From the NCBI RefSeq assembly GCF_029227915.1, contig NC_079878.1:11534001-11598000 (forward strand): DNA of 64,000 bases. Reading direction: 5' to 3'. This document shows positions 44,604 to 55,926 of this stretch, piece after piece. Each line of letters starts with the position of its first letter. Position 1 is the stretch's first letter. Under the pieces are notes generated by a model. The model saw only the letters and a program-made list of their open reading frames with translations. It made no database searches and was not told the DNA's origin. The translations under genes were made by a program, and so were the position numbers. Origin of the DNA: Hydractinia symbiolongicarpus. Lineage: Eukaryota; Cnidaria; Hydrozoa; Anthoathecata; Hydractiniidae.

Positions 44604-44610
44604 TATATAA
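44604..44610 (+). promoter_or_regulatory. TATA box of copy B
   Basis: TATATAA within AAAGGTATATAACGGGG, conserved at the same place in copy C (TATAAAA). It lies 65 bases before a good splice donor (CAG/GTAAG at 44669/44670), so a short non-coding first exon starting near 44635 is likely. Confidence 0.6.
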
Positions 44611-44754
44611 CGGGGAAAATATCATGCAGTTTTACATTGTGTCCCTGAGAGACAAAAGTATAGAAACAGGTAAGTGCATCTACTTTTTTTAACTACGACG
44701 AAATCTTGTGTTACACGACGGTTATTATTATACAACAAAATCTTTTCATAGAGA

Positions 44755-45529
44755 ATGAAGCTGTACATAGCTCTTGCATTGATCGGCATTTGCGCTTTTG
44801 CGCTTGCAGAAGAAGTAGAACAGGATAACACCAGCGAATCAATTGATCTTGAAGATCCCACTTACTACAGAAGATGTAAGTTCTTTGTTTATAGTTTTTA
44901 TAGGGAGTTTACTCAGTGTCTTCCGGTGGCCGTACCAACTGGAATTATGTAGTTATTAGATTTTTCCTACTTTTCTTCTTCTAGGTGGACCATACAGGCG
45001 CTATAGCTCTGCAACCCACTATTGCTACCGAAACAAACTTTATAGTAGAAAATACTATAGATATTGCGGAAAAAACATCTACAACATCAGAAGTCACTTC
45101 TGCTTCCGAAGACGCGTCTATGCAAAGAGGTATTACCGTATCTGTGGTTACCGTGTTTGTAACAGACGTACTCAGTTTTGCTGGAAGAAAAGATGCTACT
45201 CAAAAAGATGGTACCACATATGTGGATATAAAGTATGCAACAAACATACTCAATTCTGTTGGAGACGTCGATGCTACTCGAAGAGATGGTATAAAATCTG
45301 TGGTTATGCTGTTTGCAACAAGCACACGCAATTTTGTTGGAGACGTAGATGCTACTTGAAAAGATGGTACAGAATCTGTGGATATGGGGTTTGTGACAAG
45401 CGAACACATTTCTGTCACCGACGTCGATGTTACAGCAAAAAATTGTACGGCTACTGCGGAAAGTCTTTCTACCGAAAAAGTAGCTACCGATGTTACTACA
45501 ATAAACTTCGACGAAACAAGCCATATTAG
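44755..45529 (+). CDS. Secreted cationic Cys-rich repeat protein, copy B (two coding exons)
   Basis: Coding exons are 44755-44875 and 44985-45529; the intron has GTAAGT and a TTCTTCTTCTAG acceptor, and the split codon (T/GT) makes Cys. A 5 prime non-coding exon probably ends at 44669. The protein has 221 residues. Residues 1-18 are a signal peptide (MKLYIALALIGICAFALA); residues 19-40 are acidic and end in the dibasic RR, a likely cleavage site. The rest is seven repeats of about 26 residues: four canonical units of the form C-x4-C-x6-C-x4-C-x8 (for example CGYRVCNRRTQFCWKKRC) and three degenerate ones keeping only the first and third Cys. The mature part has 22 Cys and is rich in Arg, Lys and Tyr. 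It is predicted to be secreted or stored in vesicles. An antimicrobial, venom or structural role is possible; none is shown. Confidence 0.85.
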
Positions 45530-45650
45530 ATGACAATTGTAACTTTTATTATAGGTGTTGGTCAAATATAAACAAAAGGAGCATTTAAAAGCTCTTTGTA
45601 TTTATTTTTACCTATCATATTCTCCTTTAACTTCTTGGTCCAGTGAAATG

Positions 45651-46980
45651 TCCTTAAACACGCAATAAAATCATGTATGCAATTTTTACAATCTACAATT
45701 TAACTTTGCAGTACTTTGTATCTTACATCAAGTAAGCCAACTATGGGTACCAGTAATCTATGTTACAAATTTCTTTGGTAAGAATACAATTACTCCATAT
45801 TCTAAAGTATTTAGTCTTTCCCGCTGGAGGCATGACATGGTTGTCTTAGGCTGATGTCAAAAGCAGTTAAGAATTCATCATGGCATAAAATAGAACGTTT
45901 CAGAAGGTATTACTTTTACGGGTGTTGTAAAAACGAAAAATGAACTATTCGTTTTTAATCTTAAGGATAACTTATTATATGACTTATTAGTCTTACCCCT
46001 ATTCGGTCCAAGGTTGGGGAGAGGGCTGATTCCGATCCCCCCTGCCGTTTTTTTATTAATAACTGTTTTTTCTATGTTGCTTGGTTATGATACTTAATGA
46101 GTTTTTTATTTATCTATTAAGCACCTGTATGCGAAATATTTGGGTCCCATCCGCTCGGCGTTTTAGATATTAGCTATTACTCGAAATTATCCCTAAAAAT
46201 CCAGCAAAGAGAAATACACATGCTGTTTTCTAAGTACGCTGTAGTTCTTTGCACTTTGTAGGTGCGTGTTCATAATCACTGCAATTAATTAATAACACAA
46301 TTAGAGCTCTGAACCAGCTCTTGTCGAAAAGAAGTTGAGTAGTTCTTCAGTTCACGTAGGGTTAACCTTGTTGATGCGATTTTTTAAAGTTGGAATATCC
46401 ATGTTATATTTTATACAATTTCCGAATAAAATTTAAATGGCGGTTTTAATACGCACATATTCGTGTAAACAAAGTCGACATTTGACTCCAGGTTGAGCAT
46501 ATCGTTTGGCAGATACTCAGTTGAAAGAACAATAGACGCCACGTTTTAAATAGACTGCGTGGCTGCGTCACATTATTTCTTGCGGAGCAAAAGTGATTTT
46601 GATGATATATTACAGTAAATTTATTGAGGTGAGAAAAACAACAAGATTAACTTCAATTCTGTTTGTTTCTAGTTAATGAAAATTTCATCGAGCTTATAAA
46701 AATAGCAGGCCCTTTTAGAACATTGATTTTTGTAAAAAAAGACATTTATAATTTACCTTGAATGTACTAAAATGTGTTACTACTTAAATAGGAACAGAAC
46801 ACTTGAGCACACACAAAAACGGCGAAAAGCTTTAAATATTCGATTTACTTTACAATTCGGTAAGAACCAAAAAAATTCTCTGTTTTATCATACACTGCTT
46901 CTTCTGCTAATGTTAAACTGACATCTGCATAACAGTTACGCAGAACCACTCTAAGTAAAGACCGTTTTAGTACGCGTATG
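45651..46980. other. Gene-free stretch between duplication units
   Basis: Nothing supportable is seen. A polyadenylation-like AATAAA occurs near 45665, downstream of copy B. Confidence 0.35.
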
Positions 46981-48790
46981 TTAACATATGGAATACACCT
47001 TGTCCAACAGGTAGGTGACCTACGAAATTGGTGAATGGTAAATCTGTGTAGCAGTGGTAGTGGTACAAATGGCACTGTGTGTCTATAATAACAATACGAA
47101 TTGCTAAAATGCGCATCTGGAATAAGAATACGAGATTGTCAGCCTTTTGCATCGGTTATTCATTTTAATGACGTCGTTACGAACTTATCCCCATTAGGTC
47201 GCATTGTATTTTTCGAATCGGACTGGCTGTTGCTACACTTCAAATTTATACGACATGTTCTTTATACAGAATTATTAACAACTTTTGCCTGATAATTTTT
47301 GTGCCTTACAAGCTAATTAGGGATTATAAAGTTTAAATTACATGCTTAAATACTTTGACATAACAGATGATTTTCTACTCCTTGACATAATTTTAAGAAA
47401 AGTGTTGGTGAAGGTATAGTTTTTCAAAAGATCTAATTAGGCGATTCAAAATTCATGTTATTAAGAATTCAATCAGAAAGTGAACAGCAACAGGGTTACT
47501 TTAATACACGAAGCACTGTCATCTTCTGGTTTGAAGTATTGAGTGTTGTGCCTTTGTTGTGTCTGTGAAATAAGCATCAAAGTTCAATGTTTTTAGTTAA
47601 TTTAATTGTTTTAAAAAAATCCTTTTTTGTTTATTGAAATACTTCTTATTCGTAGCATCTAACTTCGTAATTGTTAACAAATTTCGTGTTTAGTGTTAGT
47701 GCATCAAATGGCAGGAAGAAAAATAATTACAGTCCTGAGTTTAAATTCATTTGCCGATTATATTGTTTTAGGCTAAGTAAACTTTTGTTATCAACATTAC
47801 TTCGTATAAAGTTAAGATTTTAGCCATTTTTTTGTCATCATTTTTATGTGAATATAAGGAAATTATCGCTAAGAATTCCATTGATGTGCCAGTTCGATAT
47901 TAGAAAAGCGTCTTTTTTCTGAGAAAAATGAAAGTTTGAAAAACCGTCATCACCATATTATGCCACAAGGCAGTTTATATCTTAACATACTATAATGTTT
48001 TTTGAATTACTTCACAAGTACTCTTTTTCCTATCAATGCAGACAGGCTATAACGAGGCATCTTTGCGTTCTTCTCTGTTATTTTAACTTCCTTTTTCCTA
48101 ATTTTTAGAAACTGCAGGCTTTAAGTGTGTGCTTTGTTTATATTTGATTTCTAATTTGCAACCTCAGGTGCATTGATTTTTGGGGCATCTAGGGTCACCT
48201 ACTGATTTTATTCAGCTTATCTAATGACGCTAAGCGGAGTTGAACCAGTTGCTAAAGAATGAAACCAATATTCAAATCAAACTGAACACAAAATTATTGC
48301 TTACTGTTAGATCATATATTGTTATAGCATTATCTTTCCAATAACCAAGTTTATTAACAAAAAGACGGTCATATCAACTAATCGATTTGTTATTTATAAG
48401 CAAATATTCTTGTAACAAGACTCTTGCATACCTTGAAGCCGAAAAAGCAAAAATAATTGTTTTTATCACTTCTTACTAATACAAACTATAGATATGTCGA
48501 ACTTATTTGACATATTATCTTCCCTGTGAAATAACTAGAGTATATTATCGCTCTAATACCTGGTCCAATACCGCATGAATTTTTCTTTGTTTTTAATATA
48601 AAAGTTTGAAATAGAAAAGGCATATGTGTTCTCTATTGCTCTATAAACGAGGACACATTTCAGTTGGTTAATTTAAAAAGGGCTTTTAATTCATTTCTGT
48701 TTTAATTAATTCAATGAAAAATCTTGCTAATTATCGCAACATGAAAAAAAATTATATTGAAGAAGAACTAATTTGTTCATCACTAACATA

Positions 48791-48869
48791 CTGCCAAGCA
48801 GTGACCGGGATTCGATCCGCGGTCCCCAGAACTGGGAGCCGCAGACGAACTCACTACCCTACGTGCGGC
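48791..48869 (-). repeat. tRNA-like sequence (SINE or tRNA relic)
   Basis: On the minus strand there is a good B box (GGATCGAATCCC) and an A-box-like TAGGGTAGTGAG, but the ends do not form an acceptor stem. This suggests a tRNA-derived SINE head or a dead tRNA rather than a working gene. Confidence 0.4.
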
Positions 48870-48916
48870 AATATGATAGCGATGAACTCAGATAGTTTAT
48901 CCGGATGGTGTGTATA

Positions 48917-49028
48917 CATATAGGTGAATATTTATCATAGCACATCCGTATTTCATTCTCAACATCCGTATTTCATTCTCTATTGAGAATGAAATACGGA
49001 TGTGCTATGATAAATATTCACCTATATG
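48917..49028. repeat. Perfect 44-bp inverted repeat with 24-nt loop
   Basis: The arm 48917-48960 and the arm 48985-49028 are exact complements. The loop contains a second copy of CATCCGTATTTCATTCTC, which is also the inner end of the left arm. Single-stranded, it would fold into a long hairpin with alternative pairing. It lies in unit C only. Confidence 0.9.
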
Positions 49029-50180
49029 AACAGAAATATTTAACGACACAAAAACTTAATAACAAACTGGATCAGCGTAAAAAATTGATTACTTTGTCAC
49101 TTTTTAGTGAGTAGTATCGTTAATTAGTGATCAAGTCATTATTCATTTCTGTCACTAAAGAAGGCATGTTAGGAGGTAACGACAGTTTCTGGCATACGTT
49201 ACAATTGCTTAAAGTTCCTAGATGAGTGCGTTAGTTTAACGGCAATATACTGCTTGACCTATTTGAACCTATTGTCTGTATCTACAAAAAGACCATCCTT
49301 GACATTCTAAAAAAGTTACCCCACAATGTAAAATAAATGTATTGATGGTTAGCTAATGATAAAACGAATCTACTTATCTCGTACTGGATATTTTAATATG
49401 TAAAATATGTCATGATTGGTGACCAGACGTCGAAATGACACATGGTTGCTTCATCAACATTACAATACCACAACTGTTTTTTTGGAATAATTGGATCATA
49501 AAAAATACTATTAGTTTTAGCACTCAAAGAGCGCAGATTAATTGATTCAAACAACCAAAAGTGATATTTTCTCACTTTGTGACGGTTGAATTTGTGACGG
49601 TTCAGCACTTTTAGATAAATTAGTTTTCCTTTCTAATTTTGGAAGGTGAAAGGCGTACTATGGCGTACATAGGGACTGGATAGTCTTAAATCAGCTGATG
49701 GTGACCGATCAGTGCCATGAATTTAAAAAATTATGCATATCTAAGAGGTATGCCCTCCGCATACAAAGCGTTAGCGAGTCAATTTCTCTCTCCGTTTGAA
49801 AAAGTAAAATACTTTTACAAGGAATAGCTACAATAAAGCACAATAAAACAATAGCTGTTTTATCGCCATTTTTCATACATGATAAAGGTTCCGCAAACAG
49901 TAGTCTACAGATTTGCTTATTTTGCAAAATTTTATAGTAACATTTTCCGGCGTACACACAAAAGTAATCCACGTCTGCCTTCATGACAGTCCCGAAATTC
50001 TTGAAAAATATTCGCACTGATATCAGAAACAATTGGGACGGGTCAAGAGTTTAGGACTTTCGATCTTAGAACATTTGATTAAATCGACTTGAAAATCACT
50101 GGCTATCCTATGACAGAACTCTACAACTTACCATCCCTTGCCAAACCTAGCATTACTGACCTAATGGTTGCAAGTTCAGA

Positions 50181-51142
50181 CTCTATCTAACTCTATCAGA
50201 TAACTTCAACAAAGCATATAAAAAAGCTTCTTCTCGTTTACGTCTGTTACAAAATCTGAGAAAGAACATGGACAATAATACTGCCACAACAATTTACAAC
50301 TCTATGATTATACCACTGGTAGTTTTCAACAGTATCATAAATTTGAACTTGTCAAGAACCGAAATAAATAAATTGAATTCTCTGGACAGTCGTGCAAAAC
50401 AGATAACCAAAAACGCAAACATCAAATCAACTTACACTGTTATTTTGCATGCTTGTAAAACGGTGAAGAAATGCATTACTGGTGAAACATGTAGTAACAT
50501 GAAAGAATTAAATTCTCACTCCAAATGCACGAGAAACCAAAACTGTTTGCTGAAGATTCCAAAAATCAAATTGGAAGTAACACGAGGCAGTTTTCGTTAT
50601 ATGGGAGCGAAAATATATAATAGTTTGCCACTAGATATACGAAAAGCGACAACTGTGAATGATTTTAATCAAAAGATCAAAGATTTCGTATTTTAGATTA
50701 TTATTTACCTAATATTTTTACGGTAGTTCTTAATTTTCTTTTTATCAACAGCTCTCTATTTTTGGTCTCGTATTAGTTTTCAACATTTCATTTTCTCACA
50801 TTCGTTTCAATCTATCTAACTATTTATTTTGAAGAACATATTATATTATATAACATGTGCGCAGACTTATCATTTATAGTTTTCTATTTTTAATATATGC
50901 TTAGTAAATTTACCCTTCTCTCTCACATTTGTTTAGATATAGTCTGTTTGGGTATGTTTATAATCTTCTCTGTCTATTATATAAATATTTTTCTTTTGAA
51001 TAGTTTATTTTATATATAATTTATTTTTTAAATCATTACTTTTATATTTTAAACAGGACACATATTTATAGCAGTTTTTTAAAACTGAAATGTACATATC
51101 CTGTATAAATATTCTAATAAATAAAAAAAATATATAAATAGA
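50181..51142 (+). mobile_element. 5 prime-truncated LINE inserted in unit C
   Basis: The insertion is absent from unit B: CAAGTTCA is followed by text that matches again at GATGCAA after the insertion, so the borders are unusually well defined. The coding part is 50188-50696 and encodes the last part of a reverse transcriptase ORF: SDNFNKAYKKASSRLRLLQN, NNTATTIYNSMIIPLVVFNS and FRYMGAKIYNSLPLDIRKAT. The 3 prime end has AATAAATAAAAAAAATATATAAATAG. Confidence 0.85.
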
Positions 51143-51622
51143 TGCAAAATTAATCAATCGAGAATATTTAAGCTGCATTTTTATTTTAGATCGGAAAAAA
51201 TAGTACTTAATCATTTAAATAGATGTCGAACAACGACAATGATCGCACTGTTGTTAGAATATTAGCTACAGATGTAGTCTGTAAGCGACAAGGAAGAAAA
51301 ATGTTTATCATATCACCACCCTTTATTAAAAAAATCAATATTCCGCTGTCAAACTTTTCTTCAATTTTCTTTTAAAGATAATCTTTCATGCGTGCATTAC
51401 ACCGTTAACGAAAAAAACCTTTAATTAGACAAGTGTCACTTCCTGCCCTGCGTTTATTTAAAATATTTTCTTCCCTTGACAATTGATATCAATGGGTTCC
51501 AATACGTCTAAAATGGAACTGTGGTCTTGATAGCCTCATTAAAGCATGTGCTGATATAATTAGCGGTAAATATTTTATTTCATTTATTTTATCTTTTCAT
51601 GATTAAGCACTTTTCAAAAAGG

Positions 51623-51629
51623 TATAAAA
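51623..51629 (+). promoter_or_regulatory. TATA box of copy C
   Basis: TATAAAA in AAAAGGTATAAAACGGGG, at the same position as in copy B and followed by the same short exon and donor (exon end 51688). Confidence 0.6.
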
Positions 51630-51774
51630 CGGGGAAAATATCATGCAGTTTTACATTGTGTCCCTGAGAGGCAATAGTATTGAAACAGGTAAGTGCACCT
51701 ATTTATTCCTTAACTAGGGAGAAATCCAGTGTTACACGACGGTTATTGTTATACAACGACATTTTTTATAGAGA

Positions 51775-52471
51775 ATGAAGCTGTACATAGCTCTTGCATT
51801 GATCGGCATTTGCGCTTTTGCGCTTGCAGAAGAAGTAGAACAGGATAACACCAGCGAATCAATTTATCTTGAAGATCCTACTTACTACAGAAGATGTAAG
51901 TTCTTTGTTTACAGTTTTTATAGGGAGTTTACTCAGTGTCTTCCGGTGGCCGTACCAACTGGAATTATGTAGTTATTAGATTTTTCCTACTTTTCTTCTT
52001 CTAGGTGGACCATACAGGCGCTATAGCTCTGCAACCCACTATTGCTACCGAAACAAACTTTACAGCAGAAAATACTATCGTTATTGCGGAAAAAAAATCT
52101 ACAACATCAGAAGTCACTTCTGCTTCCGAAGACGTGTCTATGCAAAGAGGCATTACCGTATCTGTGGCTACCGTGTTTGTAACAGACGTACTCAGTTTTG
52201 CTGGAAGAGAAGATGCTACTCAAAGAGATGGTATCGCATATGCGGATATGGTGTTTGTAATAAACACACTCAATTCTGTTGGAAACGTAGATGCTATTTG
52301 AAAAAATGGTACAGAGTCTGTGGATATGGTGTTTGTCGAAAGCGTACACATTTCTGTCACCAACGTCGTTGTTACAGCAAAAAATTGTACGGCTATTGCG
52401 GAAGATCTGTCTACCGAAAAAGTAGCTACCGATGTTATTACAACAAACTTCGACGATTTAAGCCTTACTAA
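51775..52471 (+). CDS. Secreted cationic Cys-rich repeat protein, copy C (two coding exons)
   Basis: Coding exons are 51775-51895 and 52005-52471, with the same splice signals and split Cys codon as copy B. It has 195 residues, exactly 26 fewer than copy B: three canonical four-Cys repeats rather than four, with the same degenerate first two units and degenerate last unit. The leader is identical except one residue in the pro-region (Tyr for Asp). The mature part has 18 Cys. Canonical units read, for example, CGYGVCNKHTQFCWKRRC. No stop or shift interrupts it, so it is probably functional. The loss or gain of one 78-bp repeat is best explained by unequal exchange. Confidence 0.85.
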
Positions 52472-52540
52472 ATGACAATTGTAAATTCTATCACGGGTGT
52501 TGTCTTAATATAAGCAAAACGAACATTAAACAGTCGCATT

Positions 52541-52961
52541 TCTTTTGCCTTCATACACAAATGGCACAACACAAAATGAGAAATTTCTTTCAGGAAAAAC
52601 GTTCTATTTTCGCGCCTAGCGAGACGTGTTTTCTGTTCAAAAAAAAGAACTTTTTAAAACTAAATTCAAACTATAAACAATTTATATAAAAATCCCCATG
52701 CAAAATCAGATCTGTTCCTGTTCCGGAAATCACTTTAAGGGAATATCACATGAAATCCTCTTGATTAAATGGATCTATATAATTCCAACAGATGGGACAG
52801 TCCCGTTAATACAAAAATTCTAGTTTTCTGATTGTGTTGCTAATTTATTTCCTTAAATGCAAAGTTTAATACTTCTGTTTTAGCTTCACGTTTTTTTTCT
52901 CAAGTTTTTGCAAGGAAGGGTTTTTAAGCCATTTGCGAAAAGATTTTGTAAGCTTTGCCCA
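52541..52961. other. Gene-free stretch
   Basis: Nothing supportable is seen. Confidence 0.35.
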
Positions 52962-53078
52962 GCAGTTTGACAGAAAGCAATATTTGACAGGAAGCAAGGT
53001 TTGACGGGAAGCAAAGTTTGATATGAAGCAAAGTTTCACACGAAGGAAGGTTTGACACGAAGGAAGGTTTTACGGGAA
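52962..53078. repeat. 17-bp minisatellite, seven units
   Basis: One 15-bp and six 17-bp units of the type GCAAGGTTTGACGGGAA, tandem and nearly regular. Confidence 0.85.
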
Positions 53079-54280
53079 GCAGTATTGAAAGCAAAAATAT
53101 CCGCCAGGACGGGTTACCATATTTTCCAGCTATATAATTATATTTTTTATTTTATCACTTCATGCAATTTTTTTTATTTTTTTAAATGGAGCATTAAAAA
53201 TTGTGTGCCAGAGGCAAATGCACGTCACTAAATAATTCCTTCAGTCGTTTTTACTTGAAAACTTTTGAAACCTTACTCTTAAAGTTAAAAATTAGCGAAA
53301 AAGTTTCTAATTTGTTTCAAAGGAATTTTGAAATTGTTAAAAAATAATCCACTTTACGAAAAACCTTGCACCACAATAGAAGCAAAACGTGGATAGGGCG
53401 TTGTCATTTCACGCATAATGGTATTCCATGATGTGCTGAAACAACATGTCTCCCTTCATTGGCAGTGTGACTTAACGTGTTAAGTAATTGATGATAGGAT
53501 GTCTTGACCGGATGAAAGGATGTCTTAAACTTATTCTCAACGCAGCGGACAAATTTTGTTCCCCATTATAAATACATTTTAGTTTTTCCAATCATTCATT
53601 AAAGACATCGTCCTTTCATCAATTATTTTACACGTAACTTACCATGAAGAGTGTCAATGTCAGTGCACTAAGTTATTGAAATATTTGCATCGTCAGGTTA
53701 AATAAAAGCACATCCTACAACACAAGCACATCCTATGTCTTTATGAAGTTAATTGCGTTAAAAAATCCCTAGTATCACAGGTTAATCGACACTTTTTCCC
53801 ATATTGATTTAATAAACTTTACACTTTTGACAAAGTTTATATTACAGTAAACGGCGTAGGTATGAAACTGTATTTAGCATCAGAAAGCTTATTTGAAGAC
53901 TTTGTTGCAGCCAACTGTATTTGGCTAGTTTCACTTTCTAGCCAGAGGTAGCTAACAGCTAGATAGCCACAGCCTGCAGTTTCTAGTTGGTAAAAATCTG
54001 ATTGCGGAAGACAGGATTAAAAGCTCTTATCCCAAACTGAATAATAATGGTCCCTTTAAAATCTACGTTTGTAGCCAAAACTTATTCATTAGCTTAAACT
54101 TTATACACGGCATTCATACACATGTTAAAAATACGGTTGCTCTGCCAATCCCCTACAAAGCAACGTTAATACTCTATACTAACAGGCCAACAAGAATGCA
54201 TGAAATACTGACGCAAGAAATATATGTACGAAGGGAGAATTTCGGGGGAGGGGGTATTATATTTATCTATTGGACACCTA
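53079..54280. other. Gene-free stretch
   Basis: Nothing supportable is seen. Confidence 0.35.
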
Positions 54281-54289
54281 CATGTCAAT

Positions 54290-54440
54290 TTTTTAGGTTC
54301 AGAATACCGGTTAATTTATCTCTTCTCTTTATAGCAGCTGCACCTAGAGGCAAACCAGAGAAATTTTCACAATTTTTGTGGGGTATTAGATTGAGCATAA
54401 CTAAACGTGCACGTTGGCTCCCCAAGTGTTGTAAAGATCG
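54290..54440. repeat. Dispersed repeat, also present near 59700
   Basis: This block resembles 59700-59830: both contain a TCTCTTTATAGCAGCTGCA-like stretch, then GAAAATTTT-CACAATTTTTGTGG-like text and AACGTGCACG-like text. The open frame of 140 codons that crosses it on the plus strand has no recognised motif and probably arises by chance. Confidence 0.45.
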
Positions 54441-54813
54441 TGGAATGGATAGACGTTCTATCCAAATAGCAATCGATCGATTGCGTGGGTACAGTAATCG
54501 CCCGGTACAATCGTATGGCATAACATTGTGTGACATGACAAATAGAGATAAACAATGGCATCATGTTAATGATTTGTACCACACTCTGGCTAGACTTAGC
54601 GTCGTCGTGCCAAACTAGCAAATTTGTTCAGACAAAAGAAGTACGTCGTTTTCTTTTTTCTCTATCTTAATACCCAGAAATTTAGCTCCTTTCTTAGGAC
54701 AATTATCCCACCACAACGTAACTTTTACACCACGTCACATCACTAATTTTTGTGATTGGTCTTATCAGATTTAACTGCATGTACAGCGCCATATTTTTAG
54801 GCGAGATCAACAC

Positions 54814-55095
54814 CTACTTTAAAACCGAAAAGTCCTGAACATATAAAGTACGTGCACAATATGCAAAAAGCACGGACATGATTTTCCTGATATTCATGCT
54901 CGTATTGATTCCTCTGCACTGCGGAAATTGCTTTCTGTACCACTTTAAGACATTGCGCAGACCATTCTGCTTAGCAAGTTCAAGAAAGAACCAAAAAATA
55001 AGTGAAGGAACAACGTGCTCAATATCAGTGTTTTGAACGTCTGCTAGAATTTGCCAATTTTTTTCATTAGTGAATAAACGAAATAACATCAACAA
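54814..55095 (-). other. Open frame without recognised domain
   Basis: A 93-codon frame with a protein-like composition, including WQILADVQNTDIEHVVPSL and LAKQNGLRNVLKWYRKQFP. I recognise no family, and there are no clear splice or promoter signals. It could be an exon or chance. Confidence 0.25.
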
Positions 55096-55369
55096 TTAAA
55101 CGAAATTTTTTAATGCAATTATTCACACATGGTGACCTCTTGAGTTACTATTGATACTGCTTTCAAAGAGGGTCCTGCGAAGGGTTTCCTAGTGTCAGTA
55201 GTCATTTAAAGCTCCCATTTAAGCTACTAAAGTCGTTCAAGCACAGCAATCGCTCAACTAGACAACTGCCTAAGATATCAATGCTATTCTCATTCTACGC
55301 TTTACAACAAAGCTACAAGAGAACAACTAGAATTTGTCAATTATGGTTTGCGTTTAATATTTCCGCCAT

Positions 55370-55905
55370 AATATCGATAGCTATTTCTTAGGCAGACGTA
55401 TCATCCACAATACACGTACAGTTTCCTGTCTTAGCATCTTCGACGGTAGCAAAAGTGAGTTAAACTTGTTGCACACGCGAAGCCAACATACTCCATAATA
55501 TCTCTCCTTGTAACATCTACGTCTCAAACAGAAGTGAGTGTTCTTGTTACAAATACGTTCACCACACACAAAGCGTGCGTGCGTGCTTTTCTATATAGAC
55601 ATGTTTGCGGAAACAGAATTGCTTTTGGATATTTTAGATGTTTCTCCCACAGTTGTATCGTTCAATAACAATAACAATGAGTGGTCGCAGAATTGTAGAC
55701 TTTTTTGAGAGGACCACCTAAGGGTATAGATAAGCTCATAATCGTGGGTAAATCATAAATCATATTTTGTAGCGAGCAGGGTCTTCGGCATCCGTGACTT
55801 CGTCTGTAAGATCCTTTTCTACTTTCTCTAAAAGTGCTAAAGCACAAATGCTAATGAATGCAAAAGCTATAGACAGCCTTATCCTAAATGAAATAGTAGA
55901 AAAAT
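55370..55905 (-). pseudogene. Cys-rich repeat protein, copy D (dead, inverted)
   Basis: On the minus strand the leader (SIAFAFISICALALLEKVEK) corresponds to that of copies B and C, but the ATG is changed to ATA. The repeat exon begins with GGPLKKVYNSATTHCYCY, where the other copies have a similar start, and quickly runs into a stop. Fragments of later units are visible in different frames (CGERICNKNTHFCLRRRCY and THFCYRRRC). Immediately upstream of the leader is a pure trinucleotide microsatellite, so the original promoter and first exon have been replaced or pushed away. Confidence 0.75.
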
Positions 55906-55926
55906 CAAAACGTTTTACAATTGAAA

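Larger units (their letters stand above)
41890..45650. repeat. Tandem duplication unit B of the Cys-rich gene locus
   Basis: Homologous to 46980-52540. Matching landmarks are GTAGGTGACCTAC (41919 and 47011), AAGTACTCTTTTTCCTAT (42525 and 48013), GGTTAGCTAATGATAAAACG (43222 and 49347), GTCACTTCCTG (44418 and 51428) and the whole gene. Similarity rises sharply toward the gene, consistent with recent gene conversion or selection there. Confidence 0.8.
46980..52540. repeat. Tandem duplication unit C of the Cys-rich gene locus
   Basis: Homologous to unit B (41890-45650) in the same order and orientation. It is longer because of a LINE insertion (50181-51142) and a palindrome-bearing block near 48760-49030, both absent from unit B. 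Confidence 0.8.

Noticed and set aside
44624-44669. Upstream ATG frame beginning MQFYIVSL in copy B
   Set aside because: It resembles a leader start but lies within about 20 bases of the TATA box, probably before the transcription start, and runs into the intron.
44985-45359. A 124-codon frame starting at the exon 3 border with Thr/Val/Asp-rich text
   Set aside because: It is an out-of-frame reading of the repeat exon; the frame set by splicing from the leader gives the regular Cys repeats and the longer product.
45087-45565. Minus-strand frames rich in Cys and Ser opposite the repeat exon
   Set aside because: They mirror the plus-strand repeats and lack a start, splice signals or signal peptide; the same shadows occur opposite copies A and C.
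52962-53078. A CRISPR array
   Set aside because: The 17-bp units are contiguous with no spacers, and the genome is animal; this is a minisatellite.
54196-54618. A 140-codon plus-strand gene
   Set aside because: It crosses a dispersed repeat, has no motif, and minus-strand frames of similar length overlap it.
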